Positions 32,741 through 45,720 of a DNA stretch of 64,000 nt are shown one piece after another. This DNA is from Gnetum montanum. Its lineage: Eukaryota; Streptophyta; Gnetopsida; Gnetales; Gnetaceae. The notes beneath the pieces were generated by a model. The model was given only the letters and a program-made list of their open reading frames with translations. It searched no databases and had not been told where the DNA came from. Numbering within the stretch: the first letter of the stretch is position 1; the number at the start of each line of letters is the position of its first letter. The translations under genes were made by a program, and so were the position numbers. Location of the stretch: positions 188,957 to 252,956 of the forward strand of contig MNCI01022151.1 of assembly GCA_015680685.1 (NCBI GenBank), written 5' to 3'.

Positions 32741-34559
32741 TTTTCCCTTTTCCTATTGTAATGTTGTTCATTGCCTTTCATTTAAACTTATCATGCATTT
32801 TAAACATAATTTAGAATGGTACATCACATCCATTGTATTAACTTCCAACATGTTACAAAAAATCACAAATAAGGAAAAAAATAGTAATGATCAAATAATA
32901 GATCCAATCATACTAAAAACCAAAATTTGTTGTCTACCATAGCCAATTCACAACTAGAAAATTGATGGAATTAATCTCCATTGGAAAACTCTACTAGCTT
33001 GCAAAAAAAAATGCTAGGATCAAACTTCTATGTTTATATTGTTAGAAAATATTTTTTCAAATCATGGATTTTTGACACTAGAGAGTTATGCCCCAACCTC
33101 AACCAAAAGCCATCATCAATGGGGAGGAGGTGTTGCCAAACACATGCACTTGTACTACTTCCTAAAACACCCACTAAGTTATGCTACATTTGTTGCATCA
33201 AACACAGACGAAGTTAAAAAAAAATTATAATATACTTTGGTATGAAGTTGAAATTAAAGAGCAAAGAGAACAGAATGAAAGCAAAGAACACAAGTAAGTT
33301 TGAAGGCTAAATGAATTGTTCTTTTGACCTAAAACTATATTTCTATGAGATGAGGGATACAATTTTACATAAATGCTCACCTAATTACAATTGTCATTCA
33401 GCTATCAATAATAAATGTCTTTCTACTCAGTTACAACTATTCATATCTGAAAACAAAAACAAAAGAATTAAACTTTGGATAGAAAACAATATTTTAAAAG
33501 TAATACATGGACAATGTCCATATCTTCAAAATGTTCTTTGTCTTTTAGTGTGCAATATAATAAGGGTAACACTTAGAAGTTGAGTTATTCACACTAATCT
33601 TCTCACCCATTAACTTGTACTAAACATTATTCTATTTACATGTAGCCTTAACCCATCTACAGGTAGAATTTTCAACAATTTTTTCCTAACTAGGTTCTAG
33701 AACAACACACTTTGTTTTTGCAAAGGCTTGTTGACTACAAATAACACACTCCCTATTGTCATTTATAGATTTTCACATATAGTAAGATATCAAGTTTTGG
33801 ATAATAGAATATAAGAGAAAATGTACACAAACATAATGAGATAACTAGAGATAAGAGACGGAGCATACAGTTGTTTGGGATCACTAACACTAAAAAAAGT
33901 AATAAAGATGTCTTTTGGATATAATTAATTAAGATAAAGAATCAATTTTTATTGCAAAGAAATCAAAATCTCTTTTTCATTGCTAGATACAGTTTAGTGA
34001 TACGATATTCTGAACTTTAAGTAGCTAGCTCATTGTCTAACAAGGACTTGTAGGAAAGAGATTGTCTGTTCAAGTTACACTTAAGGCATCGCTACATTCC
34101 ATTATAGTTTTTCTAAAGTATTATGTTGGATATATGTCTTGGGATGTACCTATAATCCCAGCCCATTCTTGCCCCATTCCCTAGCATCCCAAAACTAGAA
34201 GAAAAAAAAAGAAAAAAATGCAAAAGTAAAAAAAAAAAATACCCTACTAAACTATTACAGTTTGGATATCACTCTTCTACATCACTATGTAGTAGGTACA
34301 ATTCATCATTCAACATATACAAAGGCTAGTAAGTCATGAACAAGTTTAACAAATTAAGTAAAAAATATACAAGAACCAACTCAAGTCAAATTATTTCTTA
34401 AACACATCTATTATCCCTTAACCCTTTTCATTTGGAATGATAATTTAAATATTTACGTGTTAAGTAAAACTTGGACTGAATAACATTTTCAAGCTCCAGC
34501 TAATTGTTAAAAAATTATTTTCAATGGTAAAAGTCCAGTACCAGATAAATATTAGAGAC

Positions 34560-34695
34560 ATGTGTATGTACAAATACATATACATGTGTATATACATGGA
34601 CATACATGCATATACATATATGTATAGACAATTATGTATGATGTACAAAAAAAATATGCATGTGTGTAAATACACATATATATATATACATTTAC
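34560..34695 (+). repeat. Degenerate TACA/TATG microsatellite
   Basis: A mixed run of ATACAT, GTATAT and CATACATG units. Open frames of about 70 codons on both strands here, rich in Tyr, Ile and Met, are by-products of the repeat. Confidence 0.7.
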
Positions 34696-34950
34696 AAAAA
34701 AAATTTAGCTTTCAGACACATTAATAAAGGGTACTATGTTTTAGTTTTTTTAAAGAAATTTATTGGAATTTCTTACAATTCACCACATTTTGCATTTGAA
34801 AACATAAGATTGCCTATAACAAAACAACCATAACATATGTACCTAAAAAAAATGATCCTTTATCATAAATTGATGGTGTTGAAGACCATAACATTTTTTT
34901 GACAAAAATAAAAGCATTTTAGACTGATGATAAGAACCATAATATTATGC

Positions 34951-35262
34951 AATTAATCTACTTCAACTAGAATAGTCTAAACTGACAATATCATTAGGCA
35001 GAAACTCTCAAATGAAAAAATAAAGTTAAATTTTGAGAAAAATGATGCATATGAACTTTTAATAAGAATTTTCCTTATCCACTAATAGTGTGATGTTCAA
35101 AAGTAATTAAATCTACTTCAATTGGAATAGTCTAAATTGACAATATCCTTAGGCAAAAATCCTCAAATGAAAAAATAAAGTTAAATGCCCAACAAAATGA
35201 TGCATATGAACTTTTAATAAGAATTTTCCTTATCCACTAATAGTGTGACATTCAGAAGCAAT
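34951..35262 (+). repeat. Tandem duplication, period 155 bp
   Basis: CTACTTCAA at 34958 recurs at 35113, and the whole unit follows in the same order, including ATGATGCATATGAACTTTTA and TTATCCACTAATAGTGTGA. Differences are few, mostly substitutions and a short altered stretch before ATGATGCAT. Confidence 0.9.
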
Positions 35263-38200
35263 TAAATAAGAATACAAAATGGATGTCCATGTATTACTTT
35301 CTACAATAAAAATTAAGTATACAAGAAAAAGGGGATCAACAAATTAACACAGAAAGTTTACTACTAAAAGTAGTATGTTAATACTTCACATATTTATCAA
35401 CTTTAAGAATTTCACACTTGATTTCTCATTAAGAGAAGAAAAAAACTAGTTGAATATACAACTTTACTAAATTTTCTAGCATTAGGAAAATATTCTCAAA
35501 ATACAATAGAAAAACCATTCAATATGAGAATATAATGATTAAATAAGGTATCTAAACAAAGAGATAAACATTAAAGAAAAGAAAGAAGAAAATTATAATA
35601 GAATTAACATCTAGTATAAGTAAAGAATACCAAGGTCATTAAAGCATAATGCCTTTTTTCTAGTACCATGCTCTAGAAAACTAGAGTCTATCCAATATCC
35701 CTAGGATCTCATCATCTTCACATTGATGTAATAAAATATTTCAATTTTAGTCTCATTTTAATAACATAAATACCTCAATATATGCAACATGAAAAAGCAT
35801 CAACATAAAGTCAGTGTGAATGTTATTAACAAAAAGCACAAATACTAAGTATAGGACAATTGGATGCTACACATATGTTGCAAAAATATGTCTGACATCC
35901 TAAATAACAGTAACATCATAATGTGTCTATTTCAGGATGTAGCATTGATTACAAGCATGAAAACATCAATTCAAGTCTTAAACTTATCAAGTCTTCTGCA
36001 ATCCTATTTTATATATTGAAATAATTAAAAGGAAATATTATAAGATCTATTAACCTTAAAATAGTTGAGAAATTAAATCAAAATTCAATATTTATATTTT
36101 CTCAACATGTCTTGGTAATATACTAGACTCTTAACTCTTAGTGACATCCTAAAATCGCTTCAAAGATTAAATCATTCCCACTAACATTGAGGAATGCAAA
36201 CACAATAAATGCTTTCCTTTAAAGACTAGGCAAAATCGATCTTTAAAACAATTTGTGAAGGGAAAATCTACAAAAGATGAGGAAAACCAAAAGAAAAATA
36301 GGAAAAAATAAGCTATTTTAAAGGCTAGAGTGCTAACTCTTCATCTAACATGACATTAGTTTATGAACAATATTTGAAAAAGCATATTTATCCTCATAAC
36401 AACTTCTTCACCTTATTGTATGAGAAAAGCAATAACTTATTCACTTAAAAGGTCAATACATATCAAAATCTTTCTGACAAAGCTACATGAAATTTGAACT
36501 AGCTAGGATATAGTAAAAGGAATGTGATAATTAGAACTTTTAACAAAACCATATCAATTTTGCCAACTATGCCAATAGCATTTTAGATAAAGTAGAACTG
36601 ATACTCCATGTATAAAAATGAATGTACCTCATTACATCCAAGTGAACTCTTTGGATCTATTAGAGCACACCAGTTTTAAAAATTTCTTTTACAAATTTTT
36701 TGTCATAACTTAGCATTACCCATTGGAATTAAACCTACAATATGGGGTTTACATTTGTATGACTCTAAAATTTGGTTAATTTGTATGTTTTTTATAATAC
36801 AATATATTAAGGGAAATGTCATTTTCTAATGGCCTTATAAATGATGAATTTTCCACTAGTACTGTTTCTCTTAATATTCATATTTTTAAAAAATTTACTA
36901 TAATCTAAATCTTAATTTTAAGAAAACCTTCATCCTACATGCTCAAAACATGTGAATAACGAAGTAGTAACTGATATGTGTACAAGAAATTGTGGCTATA
37001 GGTATGAATAGTAAGGAAAAAGTAATTAACAAATCAACATAATTGCCTTATTATTTTAGAATTATTTGATCTACTTGGGATCTGTTTAATGATTTTTTTT
37101 GTATCGTTTGCTAGTTTTTTATTTAAAAGATTCTCAATTAACTTAAATAATAAATATTCCCAACAACCTATGGTTACAAACATGTTAAATGAAATGCTCA
37201 AATATAAACTTATAAGTTTCATTGAACCAACCTAGAGCTCTCAACCATAACTTCATAGTTTAAATCCTGACAATGACCACTAACAAGTGTTAGCCAATGT
37301 TTATATTTCTTCCATAACAATAAGATGTTTTGCCACATCTTCTTGCCAACAGATCCATCCTATGTTCAAAGATGCATACATCTTAGAATGGATGGACTGA
37401 CATATAAAAGAGACAAGCACACAATTCACAAAGAAATATACATTAGCTTTCATGTGTGATGGTTGCAATTCAAGGAATTTATCTTTCTATAAAAGGCATT
37501 AGTTTGCATTGCATACAATGGTAGTTTGAAGCCTTAACAGAAGGAGCCATGCTAACTTATCAACCTGCTTAGAAAAACTTACCGCAAAAGCTTCATATGC
37601 AATGGTCGAGTCATGTGCTGTCAAATTTTGAATCAGGCAATGCAATTTTCTTGAACCATATTGACAATCAAGTCACTGAGCATACCATCATGTATTTAAC
37701 ATAGATCTCAGATGGTCAAAGTAATTTGAAAAATAAATAAATAACTTTTTGATATTGTTGCTTAAAATTGCATTCTTTACTTTAATTCATCTACACAACA
37801 AATACAATGGCATTTTCCATAAGGAAAAATCCTGAAACAAGAATAACAAGTAGCAGTGTCTATGAGAATATAAGTCAATAAAAAATTTTCAAAGTTAATG
37901 AAATATTTTCTATTGACTTTATTGTTTTCTACATTTACTAAGTTTGGAAATCTGTCCCAATAGAAATTTGGAAATCTGCAGGTCTTTAAAAATAAATTCC
38001 AAGATAAGACAAACACTAAAAACTACTTACAACCCTACTTGAGTACAAGTGATAGATGCTTAAACCATGTAGAACCAAAATGATGTTTCCAAAATCATGT
38101 TACAATCCATGATTGCGTAACTTTCTATATATAAAAGAAGAAAAAACTTCAACTTCTATTGAAACGATAAAATTCATCATGTTGTGTTTCCATAAAATCA

Positions 38201-38359
38201 TTCATTTGTTTGTAGAGGATACCAATAAGAAGTATAGGGCATCATGATATGAATTTATTGAATTAGTTGCACATAGGTATTCTAAAAAAGAAGGTATAAA
38301 ATTTATTAAAATCTCTTTGTAAATGCTATACACGTTTTGATTTGGATGATATCCACTAG

Positions 38360-39120
38360 CTAGTCAAGAAAACATTCCTAAATGGTGAACTCTGGAAGTA
38401 GAAGATTTATATCAACCAACCAAAAGGGGTTGTGCAAGATGGAAAAGAAGACTGAGTTAGTGGGCTCCTTTAAATATTATATTATCTATAACTAGGTCCT
38501 ATACAACAGTAAGGAGATTTAATTCCTTCATGATGAGAAAAATGAGTGGTGTTGTAGGTCAATGGCAACTAATTACCTTGCCAATCAAGAGGTTGCAAGT
38601 TTTAAGCTTCACTTGGAATATCTACTTGGATTAAATGTCTTACGGTCTAAGATAATAATTGCTAATTTGACTATGTCAAAAACTATTGTAAAAGAGTACA
38701 ATTACTTTGCATTGTGTGCTAATGACATGCTTCAAGTCAACAATGATTGAGACCAAAAAATTAAAATCTAAATTACATAGGACTTTTAGGGTGAAGAATC
38801 TTGGAGAAACAAAACAAATATTTAGAATAGATATGATCAAGAATGAAGAAGACATAAAGCTAGAGGCTACATTTTGGAAATAATAATGGAAAACCTATTA
38901 ATATGTTCTGAATCAAATGTTAACCATTCCTATAATTTGCATCCTTGTTCATATGAGTAAGGGTAATTTGTGTCTCGTACAACTTATGCCAATGCAACCA
39001 AAAATATTAGTAGGTACATGGAAAATATAAAAAGACAATATTATCATACCATGAAATGGGTGCTCCATTATCTTATACTAATATTGATATTTTATTACAT
39101 TTGTATGGACCCAAAGGATC
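38360..39120 (+). pseudogene. Ty1/Copia reverse transcriptase remnant
   Basis: Plus-strand frames give the characteristic Copia order: a VVQDGKED-like block near 38430, then the stretch corresponding to the strand after the YVDD motif, KLKSKLHRTFRVKNLGETKQ near 38760-38820, and ISRYMENIKRQ...MKWVLHYL near 39010-39075. The catalytic YVDD itself is not legible; ALMT occupies its place. Several stops and frame changes. LTRs and integrase are not visible. Confidence 0.7.
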
Positions 39121-39335
39121 TATCATACAAATGAACTTGTTCAAAATACATCAATAGTAATAAATCCTAAATATAATAAATGCATCAAATATTCATCATC
39201 ATCATCATCTTAGCATTATCCTTGGCTATATGGATTATTTAATGTCATTCACTTCTATTAAGAACCAAATAAGCATTAATGCTCAAATTTTGGATGTTTT
39301 TTTATGCAAACAAACCAAGTATGCTTTAGTCTACC
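39121..39335. other. Short unassigned stretch with a CAT microsatellite
   Basis: A run of about five ATC/CAT trinucleotides lies near 39194-39211. Otherwise nothing is recognised. Confidence 0.5.
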
Positions 39336-39339
39336 ACTT

Positions 39340-39530
39340 TGTCAGTGTTTCTTAACTTTAATAAAGCAACCTTTTCTAACAAGAACATTCTTTAGTCTTC
39401 TTGGCACATAGAGCAACTTTTGTAACAGCAATATTCTCTGATCTTCTTAGCACATGACCAAACCATCTAAAATAATTTTCTTTAATCTTCTCCTTTATGG
39501 GTGCTACTCCCAACTTCCACTAATAAAAGA
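39340..39530 (-). pseudogene. RTE-like LINE C-terminal tail
   Basis: Minus-strand reading gives LGVAPIKEKIKENYFRWFGH followed by VLRRSENIAV. The WFGHV.RR block is the hallmark of the C-terminus of plant RTE-type non-LTR elements. No polymerase domain precedes it; element B begins about 260 bp to the right. Confidence 0.65.
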
Positions 39531-39791
39531 AGAATTGATTTGATCTTTCAAAGTCACACCTAACATTTATTTTAGCATACACATCTTTGCCAAACTATTT
39601 TAACATCATTTTTAGCATATGCAATTGCATTTCCAAACTCTTTGCCCTTGTTTGGAAAAGGCTTGGAAATCACTCTTAATTCTATTTGTTTAACAACAAT
39701 GACTTATAATCTGAGATTGTTTTTCTGTAGCTATTTTTCTTCTTGTTGCATTCATAGTTATCTCTATTCTTCCAATGATCCACATGTGAGG

Positions 39792-40566
39792 TGATGGGAC
39801 GCGATATCGCGTACGCGATATCGCGTACGCAATATCGCAGTCTGTTGCCTTGTCTATAAATAAGAGGCAGCTTTTCCTTGTAAGATCATCTAGATCTAGA
39901 CCCTTAGTGAAACTTTGGCAGTTTTACCATTCTAGAGATAGAATAATTTCCATGTGCCCGCAGTAGGAGTCTCAAAGTGAATGGATCTTTATTCGAGCAA
40001 ATTTGTACCTGAGCACACATTTGTGTACGGAAATAAAGACAAACTTTCTGATAAACCTTGTAGTACATGGAATAAGCTAAATAGAACTTAATTAATTTTA
40101 AATGTTAAATGCTTTATTAGTTAATTAAATCTCTCTCAATGCTTAACTCCTAGTTAAGTGCATTCAGTACGACCGCTTCGAGCATGTGCGTTACGCTTGG
40201 TAACCCAGTAACGAATAGCGTTTGGTAATCCCAATAGTGTTGCATTTATTTAGGGTGCAAACGATAAGTGGGAAAGATACTAATGCTAGGGCATTAGAAC
40301 TTAGTTAGTGAAAGTTAGTTACTTAGTCTCTTCACCCTTTCCCTCATTAGCATAGGTGATAAAAGACAAAAGACATAAAAATCACATACCTCAGACTTAC
40401 TTAACCATACAACTGTGATGATACAAGTAAGTCTAGGAAGACAACGATTGATTAACCTGAAGTATTCCCTAAGGTGCGTAAGCACTTAGTCTTTGGAGTT
40501 TGACCGGATCGCGCATGCACACTCGTATTCGTATGGTTGAGTGTAGGGGTACCTCGCCACTCATCA
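39792..40566 (+). repeat. Element B 5' LTR
   Basis: 775 bp, TGATGGGACG to CTCATCA, homologous to the element A LTRs: same TATA surroundings (39855-39862), AATAAAG near 40032 and same terminal TGAGTGTAGGGGTACCTCGC. The U3 before the TATA box is 63 bp and contains GCGATATCGCGTACGC in a nearly perfect head-to-tail palindrome (39798-39842). Confidence 0.88.
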
Positions 40567-40567
40567 T

Positions 40568-40585
40568 TGGCACCGTTGCTGGGGA
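40568..40585 (+). other. Element B primer binding site (tRNA-Asp type)
   Basis: TGGCACCGTTGCTGGGGA differs at two positions from the tRNA-Asp complement TGGCGCCGTTGCCGGGGA and lies one base after the LTR end. Confidence 0.88.
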
Positions 40586-40711
40586 ATTAGTTGTTTGTGT
40601 GCTACGTAGAACATAGAAAATCATTCACATCATTGGGAACTAAAATGAACCCTTAGGGTTAATCAAAAGAAAAATAACATAACAGTAAATAGCACACCGA
40701 ATAAAACAAAC

Positions 40712-43700
40712 ATGTCTTCTTCTCCACACAAAAGCACTTCACCGCCTAGGACCAACACTAGAGATAGTCAGCGGCACCACGTACATAACCAAAATCCACC
40801 AGTTCCTCAACAATTCAGTGTGGTATATGTTCATCATGATGAATATATACCTGACCTTACCTTTTTCTTCCATCAAGATGAACAACTACATTGGAGAGAC
40901 TTGGAGGGTAAAATAGTGTTGCCTCTAGAGAGAGTCGCCCCCAACATGCTCCTTCATGCCCTTGCACGATTTGACATGTTGCAATTATATGCTGAGTACG
41001 TTGCATGTGATTACAATGCAAGGGACTACCATCCCATAGAAGCGCAACATCAACGGGACTCACGGAAGGAGAGTTATCACACATTGTTGAAGGGCAAAGG
41101 ACCCCATAATGCTTTGCCCATCATAATATAAATTAAGGGTGGTGAACCTATTTCAATAGGTTCTCCACAAAATGATGTTCCCCCTCCTAACGATAGTGAG
41201 GAGGTGGTGTATCAGAATCTTCACTCCATGATACAAAACCTTGGTCCTGATTCCCATGAACACCAATTGTTCAATGAGGGAACACAAATACAAGATAAGG
41301 GCGAGCATTCCGATCGTCATCATGATTAGAGTCAGGATCACATAAGGGAAGGTAGGAAACATCGTCATGGCGATGATTCTCCTTCCTCTTCCCCTTCATT
41401 GCAACATTCACCCTCTCCTTCAACATCAAGATGTAGTCATAAGGAACCTCACTATGAGGATAAGGGTAAGAACAATGAGAAACCTCGACGAGAGAGTTGA
41501 GAGCAAGGACGACGGCATTCTAGGGAATCAAGGCATAGAAGAAGGGAAAGTAGGGAACTGCATAGACATCATAGATTCCATGAAAGAAATGACCATGATG
41601 AACCCCTACTTGCAACCCGAAGTATGTTAGACATCACGGAGGCCATTAGAATACCTACAAGGCACCGAAAGATAGCCGGATCAAGAGACTAGACATGAAT
41701 AATATCCCATGATTTGAGGGGGGATACAATGCTGATCCACAGAATCACTTATAGGCATTTCATGATGCCTATGCCTTGTAGAATATTGAGAATGAGTGGC
41801 AAAAATTAAAGTTATTCCCAAGGACACTCATAAACGAAGCGGAAAGCTGGTACCGATCTTTAGAACTAGAAACCATTAGGAGGTGGAGTACGATGCTAGA
41901 ATTGTTTAATGATAAGCACCAAACATACTCCCAAGTGTCCAACTTATGAAAATAGATCCAAGGATGGAAGTAGGGTAATCATGAACCCTTGGATGCTACC
42001 ATGGGCCGATATTATGCATTGTTACATCATTTCCCGGGCCATGGTTACGCACAACGGGATCAACTACGCCATATCATAAATGGGCTAAGACATGAAACTA
42101 GGAGAACCCTTGGGACATATGCCTAAGGGAGATTATTTGAACTTAGGTCCCATGAAGTTCATAGATTATTAGAGTAAGTAGCTAAGGAAGAAGAAAAGCT
42201 ACATAAGAGAGAAAGCGCGGAAGAGTATAACCGCGATCCTTTCGTCCGAAAGAGGGGAGTAAGATTCTATGAGGAGGAGGATGAGTTATCACTTGAAGAG
42301 TTGGTGAGTAGGAAAACCTTGCCACTTCAGAAATTAACAATGGAAGTGTCAACCAAGGTATATCAAATGTGGGACTCCTTAGATAGTAGATTTGAAACTG
42401 TTTTAAAAATCATAGAGGAGTTTAAGGAGCGAAGTAGTGACCATGATAAGAAAAAGAAGAGGGATTTGGACTATGCACGTAACGAAGGTAAGGGTAAATT
42501 AGCTATCACTGAAGAGGTTATGGATTTGGATATAGACAATGACAGTGGATGTGAAATATGCCAATATGACCATCCTAAGGGATGTTACCCAATAATCTCA
42601 CATCTGCAAGAGTCTGGGATGTATGCACTCAACCCAAGACTTAATAAATGGCAAGCATCCCGAAGGTTACCTTATCCCCAAGGTAACCCAAGGCAATTCC
42701 ACCAACCGCTAATGTATTATCCAAGTGTAACTCCACCACAACCTATGGAACAACACCAGTAGTGGTAATACCCACAATCATGGGGGATGCCACCACCTAG
42801 GCAACAATACCCTTACCGGCAACCAGATCCATATGGCTACTATGTGCAGCAGCCAATCTCTCCACTTGACACTATTGGTCACATGACACCATGATGTCAC
42901 TACCAAGCTCGGGAGTATTATAAGACTCCTTCTCCTGGGAGAGACACACCACATATGTACTATCCTCCAAATCCATCCGTCACTCTTACACCGATAGCTC
43001 CATTACCACCTACTCTAGCAATGCAAGGGGAACTCCCCACTTAACCATAGTAATGCAATGCTACAAGAGTTGTAAACCTTCAACCCACTACTGGTTCTAA
43101 AAACCATACAAAGAGAAGACCTTTCTTCAGAACCAAAATCCCAAACAATCTCTCACAACCACAAGTAGTTGAGCCTTCGAACGTTCCTCCATCAAGTAAG
43201 GCTTTGGAGCTCCCTTCAAACCAACAACAGAGCTCAACGCATATGGTTATGTTAACACATATCATTAATGACTGGATCAAGGTAGGCCACCTTCCTAGAA
43301 AATTCTCTGATCCTGGAAGTCCCTTGATTTATCTCCAAGTTGCTGGGCATGAACCTTGTAAAGCTCTTCTGGACTCAGGTTCCAGAGTTAACTTGATATC
43401 ACAAGAAATGTATAAAGCCTGGAACCTGCCTCCACTAAAGAAGAGAAATATTTTCTTAGAGCTGGTTGACCAGTCCATCACTATTCCCTTGGGACTAGTG
43501 GAGGACATCGTTACGACTGTGTGTGGTTGGTCATACCTAGCCGATTTCCTAGTGATCCAAGTAAATAATGATAAAGGGGACTTTCCAATAATAATGGGAA
43601 GGGCATGGCTAAGTATCATTAACGCATGCCTAGGAATTCATGATCTTTCCCTAGAAATATCTAAGGAAAACACTTATGGGAAGATCGAGAAGAAGAAAGT

Positions 43701-43965
43701 TCCATGCATCATATATAGTGATACAAAGGGTTATAGCGTACAAGAGCATTCCACATCTCCTGCATGCAACCGGTGTGCCCAGGAAGTTAACATACAAAAG
43801 TTCATATATGTAGCAACCACACAACAAGAGAACACCCAGTGGTTGATAGCTGATCAAGAGAGCAACTCACCAATATGCATGGAACTAACTGGGGGGACCA
43901 ACGTGTGCTCACATCAAAAGCATAGATACATTAGAGCAAGAGTGTCACCAACTTCCAATCCTTAA
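40712..43965 (+). pseudogene. Element B ORF1: Gag-protease polyprotein remnant
   Basis: About 1,084 codons from the ATG at 40712. The N-terminal part is in one frame to about 41685, then a frameshift puts the rest in a single frame to the stop at 43963-43965. An acidic/His/Arg-rich N-terminal region precedes the Gag core (GGYNADPQNHL at about 41717-41750, WYRSL at about 41850) and HIINGLRHETRRTLG near 42073-42117. The zinc knuckle CEICQYDHPKGC lies at about 42553-42588, with spacing slightly changed at the last cysteine. A Pro/Tyr-rich region follows, then an aspartic protease at about 43320-43640 with active site LLDSGSRVNLIS and the C-terminal IIMGRAWLSI block. Roughly ten stops, several at CAG-type positions. 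After the protease the sequence does not continue into a reverse transcriptase. Confidence 0.88.
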
Positions 43966-45570
43966 CTTGAAAACACCAATTGGGAGGAGTTGGACACTTC
44001 TAAGAAATTCAAACAAGTGCTCACTATTTCGGATCTCTCCCTTTCAATTCAATCATGGGGGAGATGGCCATCTATGCTAATCAATTGAGGCCCTTAGTTG
44101 CTTTTTAAGGTTTTTTTACACATTTTTTGTTTTACAATTTTCTTTCACTTTTCTTGTTTTTTTTACATCGTTATACTTTTTCATTTCTTTGTGTGTTTGA
44201 TTACTTTTTTTGATTCGTCACTTAATAAGTGCTCCAAAGATGGTATGAACTGTATTCCATTGTTTGCTAATGTTTGGTTTTTACCTTTAAGTTATGATGT
44301 TGATACTAATGCATGGTTCTTTTGATATAATAGGTAATGAGTCCACTTCATTCATACATCCATAAAATTCTATGGTCTCTCTCTTCTTGGAACTGTACAG
44401 CCCCTTTCTCAATAATAAGAACTATCAATGAACCGATGACTGGGCATTTCTCAAACTAAGGATGGACTCAAGGATTGAAAAAGGTGTGACTTCAAGGGGA
44501 TTTGATACACTTGTGTTGGTCATTCTCTTGGGTGCTTTGATTTTTTCTTCTTGATTTTCTTACCATTCTGACGTTGCGACATTATTGGGAAGCTGAGCAA
44601 ATAAAAATAATAAGTCTTTGCATGGTGTGGTTCTCATGCAAAACACAATAAAATAAAATAAAATAGTGAGAATTCAAAGCACATCCCTTAGACAAAATAA
44701 TCAATTGGGCTACAAGCACTGGTTATGGAACTAAAATAAACATGTTCCTTCTAACTAAGGCCCTTCTCGCTTCCCACTTTCTTCTCTTTCGTTTCTTCAG
44801 AATGGTGGTGGCTCTTTGGTGAAGGCATTCTTGTTACTTCAAGTGGATGGATGGGCCAAATGTATTAATGTGAAGTCACTGAATGTGGTTTTTTTGAGGC
44901 CAAATTTGGAATGGGATCTACTAAGTCACATTAACCCTGAAATACACAAGGGACTTTACACAACCTTGTTCTCGGGATTCCATTCCATTCTCTTCTTTCC
45001 ATCCTTCTTTCCCTATTTATCACCTCATTGCTGGTTGTATCAGTAGTCCATATTTTGGTGGATGCATTGTTTTCTTTTGATAAAATCTGGTGGTTAAGAA
45101 TTTAACTCTTGTCCCCAAATGACATTCCTAGCGCCTAAGACTCTTTGAATGTGGTATTGTTAGGCATTAAGGGCATGAGCCTGCTTTGGGGAGGACCCAC
45201 TAGCATTCCTATTTGGTGCATCCATTAATTTCTTTCCCTTAAACATTTTTGCAATCACCATTTATTTTGTTCATATTTATCTTTGACATCCATTTTATCG
45301 GCATTTCCATTGTTTCTTTTTCTCCATCTTTTCTTATTCCTTATCTTTTTCCATTCTATCGCTACCAGAGGTTCGCTCTTAGTCATGGGGGCCCTCGTCC
45401 AATTTTTTTGATTTTTCTCTTAACCCCTACGCCTCGAGTAGTCACTAGTATTATATCTCCAAATCTGTATCAGCCATATCACAACTCAGCCAATGGACCT
45501 TACATCGAAGCAAGGTATCAATTGCATTATGATTCATTTACCCTTGCTAATATAAGACTGTGTTGTGTGT
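43966..45570 (+). other. Element B non-coding middle section
   Basis: It contains a purine run CATGGGGGAGATGG near 44053-44066 and a segment near 44460-44510 (AAGGATGGACTCA...GTGTGAC.TCAAGGGGA) that recurs on the minus strand of element C near 62140-62190. A short AAAAT microsatellite (44645-44664) and the conserved GCCTGCTTTGGGGAGGA block near 45179-45195 are also present. Frames of 70-126 codons occur but share nothing with the other copies, so I treat this as non-coding. Confidence 0.65.
45125..45205 (+). promoter_or_regulatory. Conserved post-ORF1 block, B copy
   Basis: GCCTGCTTTGGGGAGGA with flanking CCCACT corresponds to 16377-16402 in element A and about 61473-61500 in element C. The upstream part is more diverged here than between A and C. 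Confidence 0.55.
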
Positions 45571-45720
45571 GCAGATGGCAATCATACAACAACGGATTGG
45601 ATCTAGAGGAAACACTTGGAATGGACTAGCACTGAAATAGTTACGCAAGGAGCCACTCATCACAAGGTATACATGAATCATATGAATCTCCTCTTCCAAT
45701 GCCTCTTGCCATTTTTCATA
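45548..45720 (+). pseudogene. Element B ORF2 start, truncated
   Basis: A branch-point-like CTTGCTAATA (45544-45553) and TGTGTGCAG precede the ATG at 45575. The reading MAIIQQRIGSRGNTWNGLAL then runs into a TAG. The match to ORF2 of A is limited to its basic, Gly-rich first residues. Beyond about 45720 the sequence is AT-rich and unrelated, so the rest of ORF2 and the 3' LTR are missing. Confidence 0.55.

Larger units (their letters stand above)
32741..38350. other. Long AT-rich region, mostly unassigned
   Basis: No coding frame above about 90 codons and no domain is seen in 5.6 kb. Contents I can name are a TA/CA-rich microsatellite-like patch (34560-34695) and a 155-bp tandem duplication (34951-35262). 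Homopolymer A runs occur near 34200-34240. The rest looks like decayed repeat DNA. Confidence 0.5.
39792..45720 (+). mobile_element. Element B: 5' part of a related LTR retrotransposon
   Basis: It has a 5' LTR, a tRNA-Asp-type primer site, a long Gag-protease ORF1, the conserved CTTTGGGGAGGA block and the start of ORF2, in the same order as element A. The match ends shortly after the ORF2 start. There is no 3' LTR in the window, so the right end (about 45720, uncertain) is a deletion or rearrangement point. No polymerase or integrase is visible anywhere between ORF1 and ORF2. Confidence 0.82.

Noticed and set aside
34460-34724. Tyr/Met/Ile-rich frames on both strands
   Set aside because: By-products of the TACA/TATG microsatellite; low-complexity and open on both strands.
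40857-41084. Minus-strand frames inside element B (also 43080-43280, 43329-43619, 43651-43857)
   Set aside because: They overlap the Gag-protease reading, which has recognisable domains on the plus strand.
44098-44325. Phe-rich 75-codon frame after the protease of element B
   Set aside because: Follows from a T-rich tract in the non-coding middle section; not conserved in A or C.
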